Source: Picosynechococcus sp. PCC 7003 (GTDB lineage: Bacteria > Cyanobacteriota > Cyanobacteriia > Cyanobacteriales > MRBY01). From it: a stretch of DNA of 64,000 nt. A program made the translations under genes and the position numbers. The stretch spans positions 496,001 through 560,000 of the forward strand of contig NZ_CP016474.1 of NCBI RefSeq assembly GCF_001693255.1, written 5' to 3'. Positions 1 to 10,156 of this stretch are shown piece after piece. How positions within the stretch are numbered: position 1 is the first letter of the stretch; each line of letters opens with the position of its first letter. The notes under the pieces are model-generated. The model had not been told where the DNA came from, ran no database searches, and saw nothing but the letters and a program-made list of their open reading frames with translations.

Positions 1-139
1 TTATAGAGCATTACGCCCCAAGGGGCGGGGATTTCAACCCTTTGCCGTTAAAATATGCGGATTTCATAAAAAATCATGTACTTTTCGCAAATATTTTCCC
101 GATCGAATACGGAACCAATTTCACCTTTATTCACGCCAC
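1..139. other. Non-coding, G+C hairpin at 14-27
   Basis: No gene is supported here. Positions 14-27 form a short palindrome (CGCCCC, AA, GGGGCG), which can fold as a 4-bp stem with a six-base loop. A 62-codon open frame starting at 42 has no recognisable motif and runs into the rpsF terminator, so it is not called. The region lies downstream of rpsF. Confidence 0.4.
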
Positions 140-173
140 AAAAAAAGATGGGTCACGCTTGAAGCTCCCATCT
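140..173 (-). terminator. Intrinsic terminator of rpsF
   Basis: Read on the minus strand, AGATGGG (173-167) and CCCATCT (152-146) form a 7-bp perfect stem, followed by a run of T (positions 146-140). It lies 54 bp past the rpsF stop codon, as expected for a rho-independent terminator of that gene. Confidence 0.8.
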
Positions 174-226
174 CTACTCATTACTGGTATTGGTTATTGG
201 TTTGATTTTCGTCACGTGCTGCAGTT

Positions 227-574
227 TTAGGCACCGGGAGCCGCTGGCTCGGAGGGAGGTGCATCGGCTTCGAGAGCAACGGGTTCTGCATCCAGCTTCA
301 TGGTGAGATAGCGAATGACCATTTCCCCTAAGCGCATATCCCGCTCAATGGCTTTGATTTGGCTGCCATCGGCTTTGTAGTTCACCTGGATATAGATCCC
401 ATCATTGAAGTTCTGGATCGGGTAAGCGAGGTGGCGCTTGCCCCGTACTTGAACCTGAAGATCGCTTGCCCCAGATTCTTGAAGCATGGTTTTGTATTTG
501 CTAGAGACTTCCTGCACCTGCTCTTCGCTGAGGTCGGGGCGCAGGATGTACATCATTTCGTAGTTGTTGCTCAT
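227..574 (-). CDS. rpsF: 30S ribosomal protein S6
   Basis: Primary S6 protein of the 30S platform, which binds 16S rRNA together with S18. The 115-residue product opens [19 protein letters not shown] and keeps the S6 core features (YEMMYILRP strand, [17 protein letters not shown]). Residues from about 98 on form an Ala/Pro/Glu-rich acidic tail, common in cyanobacterial S6. The gene stands alone: no rpsR, ssb or rplI lies next to it, unlike the usual rpsF operon of many bacteria. A clear terminator follows at 140-173. Identification is firm. Confidence 0.97.
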   Translation of the reverse strand: MSNNYEMMYILRPDLSEEQVQEVSSKYKTMLQESGASDLQVQVRGKRHLAYPIQNFNDGIYIQVNYKADGSQIKAIERDMRLGEMVIRYLTMKLDAEPVALEADAPPSEPAAPGA

Positions 575-822
575 TACTGTTTGATATAAATCCTTCTGGA
601 CAATAAGGCCGCTCGATGTGTGGAAATTCTGGATTTCTTTTACGATTCGAGAAGCAAGGATATAAAATTCTACTACACCTTGCCCCGTTTTAGGGAGTGT
701 TGTCTGGATCTCAAACTGATGAAAAAACGGATCATGACTTGGGTCTTAGAGTCTGTCATCGATTGGCGATCGCAACCTTGAGGTGGAGCTTTGTTCTGTG
801 TTTAGTTGATCAAAATTCATTT

Positions 823-1617
823 ATGGCGCAACGATATGTTCGGGTTCAAACTCCCCAGGGGCAAGTCTTATACGGATTACTAAAGCTCAACCGTGAAGTG
901 CAGGTGATCGATGCGCCAGCTTGGCTGGGGGGACACCCGACGGGGGAATGTCTGGCGCCGGATAAGTACCAATTATTAGCCCCCTGTGCCCCGTCAAAAA
1001 TTGTTGCGGTGGGCCATAATTATGCTGCCCATGCGGCAGAACTCCAGCAACCGATCCCCTCAGAACCGTTGTTATTTTTGAAGCCTCCCAGTGCGATTGT
1101 GGCCCACCAACAGGGCATTGTGTATCCGGCCCAATGTCAACAGTTGGAGTTCGAGGGGGAATTGGCCCTCGTGATTGGCGATCGCACCCACCATTGTTCT
1201 GAAGAAGAGGCCCATCAGAAAATCTGGGGCTATACCATTGCCAATGATGTGACAGCGCGGGATCTCCAACGACAGGACACCCAGTGGACGCGGGCAAAGG
1301 GATTTGATACGTTCTGTCCCCTCGGCCCTTGGATTGTGCGCGAGATTAGTCCTGATGCCAAATTGCGTACCTATGTGACTCCCCTGGGGGAAGAACTCCC
1401 TGAACAACCAGACCCCGCCCAGGCCGCCTCTGTCCAGGATATGGTTTTTTCCGTTGCCAAATTGGTGAGCTACATCTCCGAAATTATGACCCTTTTGCCC
1501 GGCGACGTGATTTTGACGGGGACTCCCGCCGGAGTTCACCCGGTTCGCATTGGTGATCGCCTTTTGATCACCATCGAAGGGATTGGCGAGCTCGAAAATC
1601 CCATCATCGCCCCCTAA
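823..1617 (+). CDS. Fumarylacetoacetate hydrolase family protein
   Basis: Metal-dependent C-C bond hydrolase or decarboxylase of the FAH superfamily (acylpyruvase / oxaloacetate decarboxylase-like group, FAHD1/YcgM type). The 264-residue product from the ATG at 823 shows the short N-terminal domain (RYVRVQTPQGQVLYGLL) and then the catalytic core: VGHNYAAHA, the metal-binding ELEFEGELALVIG stretch (printed in the protein as LEFEGELALVIG), YTIANDVTARDLQ and the closing LLPGDVILTGTPAGV. The open frame extends upstream to a GTG at 697, but those 42 extra residues do not fit the family and the ATG at 823 matches its usual length. Substrate cannot be read from sequence. It is followed 45 bp later by an ABC binding protein on the same strand. 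Confidence 0.9.
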   Translation: MAQRYVRVQTPQGQVLYGLLKLNREVQVIDAPAWLGGHPTGECLAPDKYQLLAPCAPSKIVAVGHNYAAHAAELQQPIPSEPLLFLKPPSAIVAHQQGIVYPAQCQQLEFEGELALVIGDRTHHCSEEEAHQKIWGYTIANDVTARDLQRQDTQWTRAKGFDTFCPLGPWIVREISPDAKLRTYVTPLGEELPEQPDPAQAASVQDMVFSVAKLVSYISEIMTLLPGDVILTGTPAGVHPVRIGDRLLITIEGIGELENPIIAP

Positions 1618-1662
1618 GACTTGTTTCCATTCTCCATTGCTTGTCGCTTACCACCCGTTACC

Positions 1663-3384
1663 ATGCCCATCGCGAAACATTTTTTGACCCGTACCTGTTC
1701 CGTCGCCTGTCTTCTCCTTGTGGGTTGTGGTACGGCGAATAACATGGCGCCGCCGAATTCCAGCGAACCGACGTTGCTCCGACTGCTGTACTGGCAAGGG
1801 CCGACCATTTTAAATCCCCATCTTTCTACGGGTTTTAAGGACTGGGAAGCCAGCCGAATTACCCTCGAACCCCTCGCAACGTTTGATCCCGATAGCGAGT
1901 TAGTACCTGTGTTGGCGGCAGAAATTCCCAGCCTCGAAAATGGGGGTCTCAGTGCCGATGGGCGATCCGTGACCTGGAAACTTAAACCGGATTTGCGCTG
2001 GTCTGATGGTGAGCCGTTTACGGCGGCGGATGTAGTTTTCACCTACGAGTTCATTACGAACCCAGCGGCGGGGGCAACCAATGCGGGGGTCTTTCAGGGG
2101 GTAGAAACCGTAGAAGCCATTGACGAGACGACGGTTAAGGTTACTTTTAAGGATGTGACCCCTGCTTGGTTTGGGGTTTTTGTTGGGGCTGAAGGAATGA
2201 TTTTACCCCGTCATAAATTTGTGGATTACCAGGGGGAACAGGCACGAACTGCTCCGGCCAATCTGTTGCCTGTAGGCACGGGGCCATACCGGGTGGTGGA
2301 ATTCAAACCGGGGGATGTGGTGGTTTACGAAAAGAACCCCCATTATCGAGATGTCGAGCAATTAGGCTTTGAGCGACTGGAGCTGAAAGGGGGTGGGGAT
2401 GCCACCGCTGCGGCGCGGGCTGTCCTCCAAACGGGGGAAGCAGATTTCGCCTACAATCTCCAGGTGGAAACTAAGGTTTTGACGGAACTGAGTGCGGGGG
2501 GACAGGGGCAAGTTTTAGCCAACTTTGGGTCTTTAAGTGAACGGCTGGTCTTAAACTTCACCGACCCAAATCAGGAAACACCCAGCGGCGAACGGTCGAG
2601 TTTGGCCTTTCCCCATCCTTTCTTAACGGATCGACGGGTGCGGGAGGCGATCGCCACGGCCATTGACCGCGAGACCATTGCCCAAGAGCTGTATGGTGTC
2701 ACCGGGAAACCCACCAGTAATTTTGTGGTGAATCCCCCTGAGTTGGTCTCACCTAATACCAGCTATAGCTTCAACCCAGAACAGGCCAAGGCACTCCTAG
2801 ACGAAGCGGGCTGGGTCGATACCAATGCAGATGGTACCCGTGATAAAGATGGCGTAGAAATGCGGTTGCTCTTCCAGACGTCTGTGAATCCGCTCCGTCA
2901 GAAAACCCAAGCAATTATTAAACAAAATTTGGCCGAAATTGGGATGGCCGTTGAACTAAAAAGCATTGACGCCAGTATTTACTTTTCCGGCGATCCGGCC
3001 AATGTGGATACCACGGAACGCTTTACGGCAGATTTGCAGATGTTTACGACGGGTAATACCAATCCCGATCCTTTACCCTATTTCAAACGCTACACCTGCG
3101 CTGAAATTCCGACCCAGGCGAACAACTGGACGGGGGATAACTATGCCCGTTATTGCAACCCCGATTATGACGAACTTTGGGCCGCGACCACCCAAGCCCT
3201 CGATCCAGCACAGCGGCAAGCTTCTTTGATTCGCCTGAATGATTTACTGATTCAAGAGATTGCGGTCATTCCCCTCATTCACCGGGCAGAAACCGCCGGG
3301 ATTGGCGATCGCCTCACTGGGGTCACCCTTACGCCCTGGGATATGAACACGTGGAATATTGCCGCCTGGCGCAAGGAAGTCTAG
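1663..3384 (+). CDS. ABC transporter peptide-type substrate-binding lipoprotein
   Basis: Family 5 extracellular solute-binding protein (DppA/OppA/NikA type), expected to be lipid-anchored in the periplasm and to deliver peptides or similar solutes to an ABC permease. The ATG at 1663 gives 573 residues starting MPIAKHFLTRTCSVACLLLV followed by GCG, a lipobox-type signal (LLLVGC). An in-frame TTG at 1621 would add 14 residues and spoil the signal peptide. Family marks include LNPHLSTG, WKLKPDLRWSDGEPFTAADVVFTY (family signature region), VGTGPYRVVEF and DRRVREAIATAIDRE. No permease or ATPase gene is adjacent, so the partner components must be elsewhere. The stop is 29 bp from the convergent kinase gene. 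Ligand is unknown. Confidence 0.92.
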   Translation: MPIAKHFLTRTCSVACLLLVGCGTANNMAPPNSSEPTLLRLLYWQGPTILNPHLSTGFKDWEASRITLEPLATFDPDSELVPVLAAEIPSLENGGLSADGRSVTWKLKPDLRWSDGEPFTAADVVFTYEFITNPAAGATNAGVFQGVETVEAIDETTVKVTFKDVTPAWFGVFVGAEGMILPRHKFVDYQGEQARTAPANLLPVGTGPYRVVEFKPGDVVVYEKNPHYRDVEQLGFERLELKGGGDATAAARAVLQTGEADFAYNLQVETKVLTELSAGGQGQVLANFGSLSERLVLNFTDPNQETPSGERSSLAFPHPFLTDRRVREAIATAIDRETIAQELYGVTGKPTSNFVVNPPELVSPNTSYSFNPEQAKALLDEAGWVDTNADGTRDKDGVEMRLLFQTSVNPLRQKTQAIIKQNLAEIGMAVELKSIDASIYFSGDPANVDTTERFTADLQMFTTGNTNPDPLPYFKRYTCAEIPTQANNWTGDNYARYCNPDYDELWAATTQALDPAQRQASLIRLNDLLIQEIAVIPLIHRAETAGIGDRLTGVTLTPWDMNTWNIAAWRKEV

Positions 3385-3416
3385 GGAATTACCAAACGAG
3401 TCAATAATTTTCCCTA
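3382..3416. terminator. Weak hairpin between convergent genes
   Basis: TAGGGAA (3382-3388) and TTCCCTA (3410-3416) form a 7-bp inverted repeat with a 21-base loop, covering both stop codons of the convergent binding-protein and kinase genes. There is no T run, so function as a terminator is only possible. Confidence 0.3.
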
Positions 3417-5090
3417 AAATAGGCCCCGCTTCCCATTCGGCATGATGGTAGCCCAGTTCGTTTTGGCTTTTTTGAGCTGTTGTTCTGTGATTTTGGCATT
3501 GCGCAGATTCGCACCACAGAGGTTAGCTCCGTCTAGCAGAGCATAGTTTAAATAGGCCTGTTCTAGGTTGGCCCCCCGCAGATCGGCTTGACTAAGGTTG
3601 GTATAGCTCAGGTAAGCCTGTTCGAGATTGGCAGACCGGAGATTCGCTTGGCGTAAGTTAGCTTTACCAAAATCAGCCCGGCTGAGATTTGCCCCCTGAA
3701 AATTAGCTTGAATCATTTGGGCTTGGTGGAAAATACACCCGGATAAATTCATACGCGGTAGGCTGAGACCCGGCAGTCGTAATTGCGCAAAATTCCGGCG
3801 ACCTTGGCCATAGGCACTCAACATATCCTGGGCCGTTAACTTAGTCTCCATCGGATTGGCCATATTGGCTTTGTTCGGCTCGACCCGCATGGTTTTGCCC
3901 ATGGTCGAACGGGGTTTGTTACGTCCTGCGGCCAATCGATTAATCCGTTGGGCAGAGGCAGAGGAGTGATAGGTGTTTGTCTGGGAAGGAGTGCCATAGG
4001 GTTTTTTTTGGCGATCACGTCTGGCGCGGATGGCCATGGCTAACCGAGAATTGGCCAGGGTTGAAGGCCCCCCCGTTAGTTCATCCTCGTCATCTGTTAA
4101 GGCGGTGGGGGAGACTTGTCCCCCTGTGGTGCCCGTAAAGGAGTCTGCACCACTCAAATCCGCCATGCCCTGGGCCAAGCTTTCCATGTAGGGTTCCATG
4201 TCGAGGGCATCGAGCACATCCTGGGCAGATTGATAGCGATGTTTAACGGAACTCTCTAGCATTTTGTGGAGAACGCTAGCGAGGCTATTGCTGATATTGA
4301 CGTAGGACTCCCACAGCAGTTCCCCCGTTTTTGAGTCGTAGTCGAGTTCCTTGGGGGGTTTCCCGGTGAGCAGATAAAGACAGGTGATCCCCACCGCATA
4401 AATGTCACTGGCATAGACGGGGCGCATAGCCATTTGCTCTGGGGGAGCGTAGCCTGGGGTGCCAACGGCGAAGGAGGTGAGGGCCGTTTGTTCTGATGTT
4501 GAGGCGATCGCCTCGACGTTAATTTGATTTTTCACCGCACCAAAATCGATCAAGACTAATTTTTTATCTTGGTCGCGGCGAATAAGGTTTGCGGGCTTGA
4601 TATCCCGGTGGATGACTTGTTGGGAGTGAATATATTGGATAACCGGCAAAACTTCACTGAGGAACTGCCGCGCGCCGGCTTCGCTAAAGGGCCCATTTTT
4701 TTTCACTTCCTGTTGCAGGTTATTGCCTTTGACATATTCCTGGACAAGGTAAAAATGATTGTTGTCTTCAAAGTAATCCAGGAGGCGGGGCACTTGAGGA
4801 TGATTACCGATGCGACCGAGGGTCTCGGCCTCTCGTTCAAAAAGTTCGCGGGCCATCTGGAACAGGTGGGGCACATTGCTCGCAAGACGTAGTTGCTTGA
4901 TCACGCAGGATGGTTTGCCGGGGAGGTTCAGATCTACCGCGAGGAAGGTGGCGCCAAAACCACCATGGCCTAGACTCTTGAGGGACTTATAGCGTTGACG
5001 CAGGATTAGGCTACTGCCACAGGTTCCGCAGACTCGGGCCTTGAGGGGATTTTTGGGGTTGGAACATTTGGGATTGATACAGTAGCTCAT
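3414..5090 (-). CDS. SpkB-like Ser/Thr kinase with Cys motif and pentapeptide repeats
   Basis: Eukaryotic-type (Hanks) protein kinase of 558 residues. The N-terminus carries four cysteines (Cys4, Cys9, Cys21, Cys24; C-x4-C and C-x2-C), a zinc-ribbon-like motif known from Synechocystis SpkB. The kinase domain follows: Gly loop GHGGFGATF at 41-49, Lys65, catalytic HRDIKPANL around Asp163, DFG at 182-184 and GTPGYAPPEQ. After a Ser/Thr-rich linker (about residues 300-400) come about twelve pentapeptide repeats of the A(N/D)Lxx type, for example ANLSRADFGKANLRQ, forming the usual quadrilateral beta helix. SpkB is linked to oxidative-stress response in Synechocystis; the same role here is inference. 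It is a soluble protein with no membrane segment. The next upstream gene, pheT, is divergent. Confidence 0.93.
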   Translation of the reverse strand: MSYCINPKCSNPKNPLKARVCGTCGSSLILRQRYKSLKSLGHGGFGATFLAVDLNLPGKPSCVIKQLRLASNVPHLFQMARELFEREAETLGRIGNHPQVPRLLDYFEDNNHFYLVQEYVKGNNLQQEVKKNGPFSEAGARQFLSEVLPVIQYIHSQQVIHRDIKPANLIRRDQDKKLVLIDFGAVKNQINVEAIASTSEQTALTSFAVGTPGYAPPEQMAMRPVYASDIYAVGITCLYLLTGKPPKELDYDSKTGELLWESYVNISNSLASVLHKMLESSVKHRYQSAQDVLDALDMEPYMESLAQGMADLSGADSFTGTTGGQVSPTALTDDEDELTGGPSTLANSRLAMAIRARRDRQKKPYGTPSQTNTYHSSASAQRINRLAAGRNKPRSTMGKTMRVEPNKANMANPMETKLTAQDMLSAYGQGRRNFAQLRLPGLSLPRMNLSGCIFHQAQMIQANFQGANLSRADFGKANLRQANLRSANLEQAYLSYTNLSQADLRGANLEQAYLNYALLDGANLCGANLRNAKITEQQLKKAKTNWATIMPNGKRGLF

Positions 5091-5461
5091 CCAGAGTCAC
5101 CTTAATGGGAGAGGCGATCGCCAAGGAAAGTTGCGGTCGCCTATTTTGTTACCGTGAGCAAGCATGGCGTTGTGATCTGACGCACCAACGGGGATGACCT
5201 GTAATGGTGTGTTCACCTCAAGCTCCATCATATCCCACCACCTTAACGTACTAGGATATCGTCTTGGGGCTTGCTGGGGGTGCCCTTAGCATTCCCCAAA
5301 AGGGCGCGTTTGGGCTCAGGTCTTGGGTCTTTTTGTCTGGATCGCAAGGATCACATGTTAATGGATCGTCCATGGCGATCGCCCCTAATATTTTCCCCGG
5401 TAAAGGGAGGGAAACGTTTAAAATAAACTCCTTGAAACTAGTGTAATGCCCCAAAAAGTCA
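5091..5461. promoter_or_regulatory. Divergent intergenic region, kinase / pheT
   Basis: This 371-bp gap separates the 5' ends of the SpkB-like kinase gene and pheT, so it should hold both promoters. It contains HIP1 octamers near 5115 and 5374 and an AT-rich TTTAAAATAAA stretch near 5418 that could be a pheT -10 region. No clear -35, riboswitch or T-box-like structure was recognised. Confidence 0.4.
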
Positions 5462-7891
5462 ATGCGGATTTCCCTGAATTGGTTAAAAGAGTTTGTTGAG
5501 ATCACCCTGTCGCCAGAAGAATTGGCCAAAACCCTAACCATTGCTGGGTTTGAAGTAGAAGAAATCGAAGATCGCCGCCGCCTAGCCGATGGTGTCGTTG
5601 TCGGTAAAGTTGTAAGCCGTGAACCCCATCCCGACGCCGACAAACTCAGTGTCTGTCAAGTCGATATTGGTGCAGACGAACTTTCAACCATTGTCTGTGG
5701 GGCAAAAAATGTCCGGGCCGATATCTTTGTGCCCGTCGCCACCCTAGGCACCTATTTACCCACCATTGACCTCAAACTAAAACCCACCAAACTCCGGGGC
5801 GTCAAATCCTCCGGGATGATCTGCTCCCTCTCCGAATTGGGCTTAGAAAAAGACTCTGAAGGCATTCACATTTTTAAACAATCAGACCTAAAACCGGGGA
5901 TGGATGTGCGCCCCCTCCTGGGTTTAGATGATGTGGTTTTAGATTTAACCGCCACCGCAAACCGTGCCGATGCCCTGAGCATGGTCGGGGTGGCGCGGGA
6001 AGTAGCGGCCCTCACTGGGGTAGATGTCAAACTCCCAGAAATTCCGGCCATGGGTGCCGCCCCAGAGACATTGACCATCACCGTGGCTGATCCTGTCGCC
6101 TGTCCGGCTTATCTCGGTACGGTAATCGAAGGTGTGAAGACGGCCCCCTCCCCCGATTGGCTAAAATTCCGGCTCCAAGCGGCTGGCACTCGCCCGATTA
6201 ATAATGTTGTTGATATCACCAACTATGTGCTCCTTGAATGGGGGCAGCCCCTCCATGCCTTTGACCGGGAACGCCTCATCCAGGTGGCGGGATCTGAAAC
6301 CGTTGCCCTTGGGGTGCGGTTTGCAAAAACAGGAGAAGTTTTGACGACCCTTGATGGTCAAGAGCGCAAGTTAGTTGAGAAAAATTTGGTGATCACCGCC
6401 AATGATGTCCCTGTCGCTTTAGCTGGGGTAATGGGGGGTGAAAGTACCGAAGTGCATAGTGGCACCCAGAACATTGTTTTAGAAGCAGCTCTCTTTGAAC
6501 CAGTTACTATTCGGCGGTCTTCCCGGGCCGTGGGTCTGCGGAGTGAATCTTCGACTCGCTATGAACGGGGTGTCAACCAAGTGGAATTAGACCGGGCGGC
6601 CCAACGGGCGATCGCCCTCCTCCAAGAACTCACCGGGGGGACTGTGGTGCAGCGTGGCCTCACTGACACCCGGCCCGATTCCAACGCCCGACCCAAAATC
6701 CCGCTGCGTTTACAACGACTCCACGAAGTCCTCGGTCATGTCCACAAGAACGGCCAAATTTTTGACGTGCCCCTCGCCGATGTGGAACGCATTTTAGCTG
6801 ACCTCGGTTGTACCCTCGAATCCACAGGGGAAGGGGTCTGGGAAGTGGCTGTGCCCCCCTACCGTTATCGCGATTTAGAGCGCGAAATTGATCTCATCGA
6901 AGAAGTAGCCCGCCTCTATGGCTATGACAATTTTTGTGATACTTTGCCGAGTCAATCCGCCGCTGGTTTCTTGTCCCCCGCCGAAAAAGTCAATCGTCAA
7001 TTGCGGAGCAGCTTCCGGGCGATTGGCCTGACCGAAGTGGTTCATTACTCCCTGGTTAAGCCAGAACTTGCTGACATTAAACTTAGCAATCCTCTGTTTG
7101 TGGAATATTCTGCCCTCCGAAAAGAACTGCTCACAGGGTTAATTGAAGCCTTTGCTTACAACCAATCTCAAGGCAATGGCGCCCTCAACGCCTTTGAACT
7201 GGGCCGCGTTTTTTGGCTAGACGACAACGAAAACTATGCTGAAGTCGATTATCTAGCGGGAATTCTGGGGGGCAATCTCAATCCCGATGGTAGCTGGGCC
7301 GTCGGTGGTAAAGGTCAGCCGATGTCTTGGTATGAAGCCAAGGGATTCCTCGATGCAGCCTTTCGACAACTGGGCTTAGAGGTCAGCTATCGGGCGGATA
7401 CGAGCAACGAAAAATTGCATCCTGGACGGACAGCTTCTCTCTGGCTTCAGGGGCGTCAACTGGGGATTTTCGGACAACTGCACCCCCAACTACGCCAGGA
7501 AAAAGATTTGATCGATGCGGTGTATGTATTTGAACTTAAACTCGAGCTGCTACAAACGGTACTGAGTCGTCCGTCCCAACAGGTGCCTATTTTCAAAGCC
7601 TTTTCCACTTACCCCGCAGTCACCCGTGACTTGGCTTTCTTTGCGCCCCTCGAAACGTCCGTGGCCGACCTAGAGCAGGCCATGCAAAAAACAGCGAAAA
7701 AACTGTTAGCTGGGGTGGAACTCTTTGATGAATATCGCGGTGAGCACGCCCCTGAAGGTCAGCGCAGTTTGGCTTTTAGCCTGCAATATCGGGCCACGGA
7801 TAAAACCCTAACGGACGAAGAGATTGATCCAGTGCACCAAAAGGTGCGGGATGCCCTGGTCAAACAGTTTGCGGTAACCCTCAGAAGCTAA
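5462..7891 (+). CDS. pheT: Phenylalanyl-tRNA synthetase beta subunit
   Basis: Large subunit of the (alpha-beta)2 enzyme that charges tRNA-Phe in the cytoplasm. The 809-residue length is normal for the bacterial beta chain. Visible parts in order: N-terminal helices ([14 protein letters not shown]), the EMAP/tRNA-binding OB domain at roughly 40-150 ([20 protein letters not shown], then CGAKNVR), the B3/B4 editing domain ([20 protein letters not shown]), the B5 domain ([21 protein letters not shown]), the catalytic-like fold ([13 protein letters not shown]) and the C-terminal anticodon-binding FDX domain (VTRDLAFF to [16 protein letters not shown]). The ATG at 5462 gives the expected N-terminus. 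pheS is not adjacent, which is usual in cyanobacteria. Confidence 0.98.
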   Translation: MRISLNWLKEFVEITLSPEELAKTLTIAGFEVEEIEDRRRLADGVVVGKVVSREPHPDADKLSVCQVDIGADELSTIVCGAKNVRADIFVPVATLGTYLPTIDLKLKPTKLRGVKSSGMICSLSELGLEKDSEGIHIFKQSDLKPGMDVRPLLGLDDVVLDLTATANRADALSMVGVAREVAALTGVDVKLPEIPAMGAAPETLTITVADPVACPAYLGTVIEGVKTAPSPDWLKFRLQAAGTRPINNVVDITNYVLLEWGQPLHAFDRERLIQVAGSETVALGVRFAKTGEVLTTLDGQERKLVEKNLVITANDVPVALAGVMGGESTEVHSGTQNIVLEAALFEPVTIRRSSRAVGLRSESSTRYERGVNQVELDRAAQRAIALLQELTGGTVVQRGLTDTRPDSNARPKIPLRLQRLHEVLGHVHKNGQIFDVPLADVERILADLGCTLESTGEGVWEVAVPPYRYRDLEREIDLIEEVARLYGYDNFCDTLPSQSAAGFLSPAEKVNRQLRSSFRAIGLTEVVHYSLVKPELADIKLSNPLFVEYSALRKELLTGLIEAFAYNQSQGNGALNAFELGRVFWLDDNENYAEVDYLAGILGGNLNPDGSWAVGGKGQPMSWYEAKGFLDAAFRQLGLEVSYRADTSNEKLHPGRTASLWLQGRQLGIFGQLHPQLRQEKDLIDAVYVFELKLELLQTVLSRPSQQVPIFKAFSTYPAVTRDLAFFAPLETSVADLEQAMQKTAKKLLAGVELFDEYRGEHAPEGQRSLAFSLQYRATDKTLTDEEIDPVHQKVRDALVKQFAVTLRS

Positions 7892-7903
7892 CCTCCTCTG
7901 CCC

Positions 7904-7932
7904 CAGAATTCTCCCCTGAAGGGAGAATTCTG
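7904..7932. terminator. Bidirectional hairpin terminator, pheT / malic enzyme
   Basis: A perfect 12-bp inverted repeat, CAGAATTCTCCC at 7904-7915 and GGGAGAATTCTG at 7921-7932 with a 5-base loop, fills the 41-bp gap between the convergent pheT and malic enzyme genes and abuts the malic enzyme stop codon. It lacks a strong T run on either side, but its position suggests termination from both directions. Confidence 0.65.
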
Positions 7933-9324
7933 TTAGCGGCGGGCGACACCATCTTGGCGGGCAGCTTGACCCACAGCGGCGGAAACGGCGGCAGCGACCC
8001 GTTGATCGAAAACTGAGGGAATAATATGTTCTCGATCTAGTTGGGCAGGACTGACCAAAGAGGCGATCGCCTGGGCTGCTTGGAGGCACATATTGGTGGT
8101 GATGCTGGAGGCACGACAATCGAGGGCGCCCCGGAATACCCCCGGAAAGGCGAGGACATTATTGATCTGGTTCGGGTAATCGCTCCGGCCAGTGGCCACC
8201 ACCGCGACTTTATCCATGATCAGTTCTGGTTGAATTTCTGGGATCGGGTTGGCCATCGCAAAGACGATTGGGTCTTTCGCCATAGAAACCACCATGTCAG
8301 GGGTCACCACACCGGGCGCACTCACCCCAAGGAAAATATCCGCGTTTTTCATCGCATCGGCGAGGGTGCCAGCAGCGGCAACGGCAAATTCCTGTTTTTC
8401 GGGGGTGAGATTTTCCCGCTGGCTGGAAATAATCCCCTTAGAGTCACACATCCAAATATCCGTTGCCCCCGCTTGGCGGAGCAATTTGGCGATCGCCACC
8501 CCCGCAGCCCCCGCCCCATTGATCACAATCTTCACGGCTTGGAGATCTTTTTTAACTAACTTCAGAGCATTAAACAGCGCCGCCAGGGAAACGATCGCTG
8601 TGCCGTGCTGATCATCGTGGAAGATGGGAATATCGGTTTCTGCCTTCAGCCGTTGTTCAATTTCAAAACAGCGGGGCGCGGCAATATCTTCTAAATTCAC
8701 GCCGCCAAATACCGGGGCGAGATATTTCACCGTGCGGACAATTTCATCAACATCCTGGGTCGCGAGGCAGATGGGAAACGCATTCACCCCAGCAAACTCC
8801 TTAAAGAGCATTGCTTTCCCTTCCATTACGGGCATTGCTGCCTCTGGCCCCAAATTTCCCAACCCCAAAACAGCGCTGCCATCGGTGACGATCGCCACCA
8901 TATTGCTTTTCACGGTCAAGTCATAGACCTGTTCCGGTTTTTCGGCGATCGCCTTACACACACGACCCACCCCCGGCGTATAGGCCATGGCCAGATCCGA
9001 CTGCACCGTCAGGGGAATACGGCTTTCAACGGTGATCTTGCCCCCCTGGTGGATCGCAAAGGTGCGGTCTAAAACCTTCAGGATTTCAATCTCTGGCACC
9101 GCTTTCACCGCTTCAACGATGTCCCCAGCGTGCTTTTCACTGGAGGCATCCACGGTGATGTTGCGGATTAAAAACTTCAGATCCCGTTCTACCAATTCAA
9201 TATTGCCGAGGCTGCCCCCCACATTGGCGATCGCCTGGGTCACATTGGCCAAAGTGCCCGCCCGGTTGGGAATGCGTAGCTGGATCGTGACACTGTAACT
9301 GGGGTTCGGGGTGAGGGCAACCAT
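7933..9324 (-). CDS. NAD(P)-dependent malic enzyme with N-terminal ACT domain
   Basis: Oxidative decarboxylation of malate to pyruvate and CO2. From the ATG at 9324 the product has 463 residues starting MVALTPNPSYSV. Residues about 10-80 form an ACT domain (SVTIQLRIPNRAGTLANVTQ), a ligand-binding regulatory module. The malic enzyme core follows: MAYTPGVGRVCKAIAE, the metal/NAD region GSAVLGLGNLGPEAAMPVME, catalytic Lys in GKAMLFKEFAGV, FHDDQHGTAIV, Rossmann GAGAAGVAIAKLL and PNQINNVLAFPGVFRGALD. An in-frame ATG at 9384 would add 20 residues that do not belong to the ACT fold. The short bacterial form plus ACT is common in cyanobacteria. Cofactor choice is not assigned. Confidence 0.93.
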   Translation of the reverse strand: MVALTPNPSYSVTIQLRIPNRAGTLANVTQAIANVGGSLGNIELVERDLKFLIRNITVDASSEKHAGDIVEAVKAVPEIEILKVLDRTFAIHQGGKITVESRIPLTVQSDLAMAYTPGVGRVCKAIAEKPEQVYDLTVKSNMVAIVTDGSAVLGLGNLGPEAAMPVMEGKAMLFKEFAGVNAFPICLATQDVDEIVRTVKYLAPVFGGVNLEDIAAPRCFEIEQRLKAETDIPIFHDDQHGTAIVSLAALFNALKLVKKDLQAVKIVINGAGAAGVAIAKLLRQAGATDIWMCDSKGIISSQRENLTPEKQEFAVAAAGTLADAMKNADIFLGVSAPGVVTPDMVVSMAKDPIVFAMANPIPEIQPELIMDKVAVVATGRSDYPNQINNVLAFPGVFRGALDCRASSITTNMCLQAAQAIASLVSPAQLDREHIIPSVFDQRVAAAVSAAVGQAARQDGVARR

Positions 9325-9538
9325 AGAATTTGCGTTAAGTTTTACTTGTTGAAAAAACGAGAAGAGGAAAAATTCCCATCTCATTTAACCCTACTTTTCC
9401 CCTTTGCTAAAGTATTGCAGCCAACGAAATGTACTGGGGCGATCGCCTTTTACAGATGTTTTCTCGCTGGGCTTCGAGGGGCAGAGCAATAGATTCTTGG
9501 CACAATGGAAGAGTAAGTTACATCTTTCAAATTCAATC

Positions 9539-10156
9539 ATGGTCGCCCTCACCTCAGATCAGTACCTCAGTCCCGAAAAATATTTAGAGTTTGAAAAACA
9601 TAGCGAGATCAAACATGAGTACATCGATGGAGAAATCTATGCGATGGCCGGTGCGAGCAATGTCCACAACAAAATCAACACTAACCTTTTGGTTGCTCTC
9701 AGCCTTAAACTCCGGGGTTCTAGTTGCCAACCCTATAGCAGTGATATGAAAGTGCGAGTTCAGGGGGGACGGCGCTTTTTTTACCCTGATTTGCTCGTGA
9801 GCTGCAATCCAGAAATCGACGACTTGACAGCCTATGCGATGGATCACCCACGGTTAATCATTGAGATTCTCTCCGAATCGACAGAAGGCTTTGACCGGGG
9901 CGATAAGTTTAAGTTTTACCGCACGATCTCCAGCTTGCAAGAATACATTTTAGTCAGTACAACTCATTACTCGGTAGACTGCTTTCGGCGTAGCGAAGGG
10001 AAGCTCTGGATTTTAGAAAGTTATCAGGGCCGAGACGCAATCCTCAAGCTGCAATCTTTGGACTTGGAAATTCCCCTAGCGGAGATTTACGCCACAGTAA
10101 ATTTGCCTGAAACTGATCCAGAGTTTACTCCAGAGCCAGATTTGCCCGATGCATAA
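9539..10156 (+). CDS. Uma2 family (DUF820) putative endonuclease
   Basis: Member of a PD-(D/E)XK-fold family that is strongly expanded in cyanobacteria and has no settled function. The ATG at 9539 gives 205 residues starting MVALTSDQYLSPEKYLEFE. Core motifs: KHEYIDGEIYAMAGAS, GRRFFYPDLLVSC (Asp of the nuclease motif) and HPRLIIEILSESTEGFDRGD followed by KFKFYRTISSLQEYILV, which holds the Glu and Lys expected for the catalytic set. An upstream in-frame ATG at 9404 is unlikely because the family starts near the 'ALTSDQYLSPEKYL' segment. It is clearly related to the second Uma2 protein at 62378-62959. No toxin, transposase or restriction gene is adjacent. Confidence 0.88.
   Translation: MVALTSDQYLSPEKYLEFEKHSEIKHEYIDGEIYAMAGASNVHNKINTNLLVALSLKLRGSSCQPYSSDMKVRVQGGRRFFYPDLLVSCNPEIDDLTAYAMDHPRLIIEILSESTEGFDRGDKFKFYRTISSLQEYILVSTTHYSVDCFRRSEGKLWILESYQGRDAILKLQSLDLEIPLAEIYATVNLPETDPEFTPEPDLPDA

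Noticed and set aside
1-45. Possible edge of a CRISPR repeat (GGGGATTTCAACCC-like sequence).
   Set aside because: Only one copy, no spacers and no cas genes in the window. A simple hairpin is a better description.
42-230. 62-codon open frame on the plus strand.
   Set aside because: No motif, runs through the rpsF terminator and ends at the rpsF stop codon.
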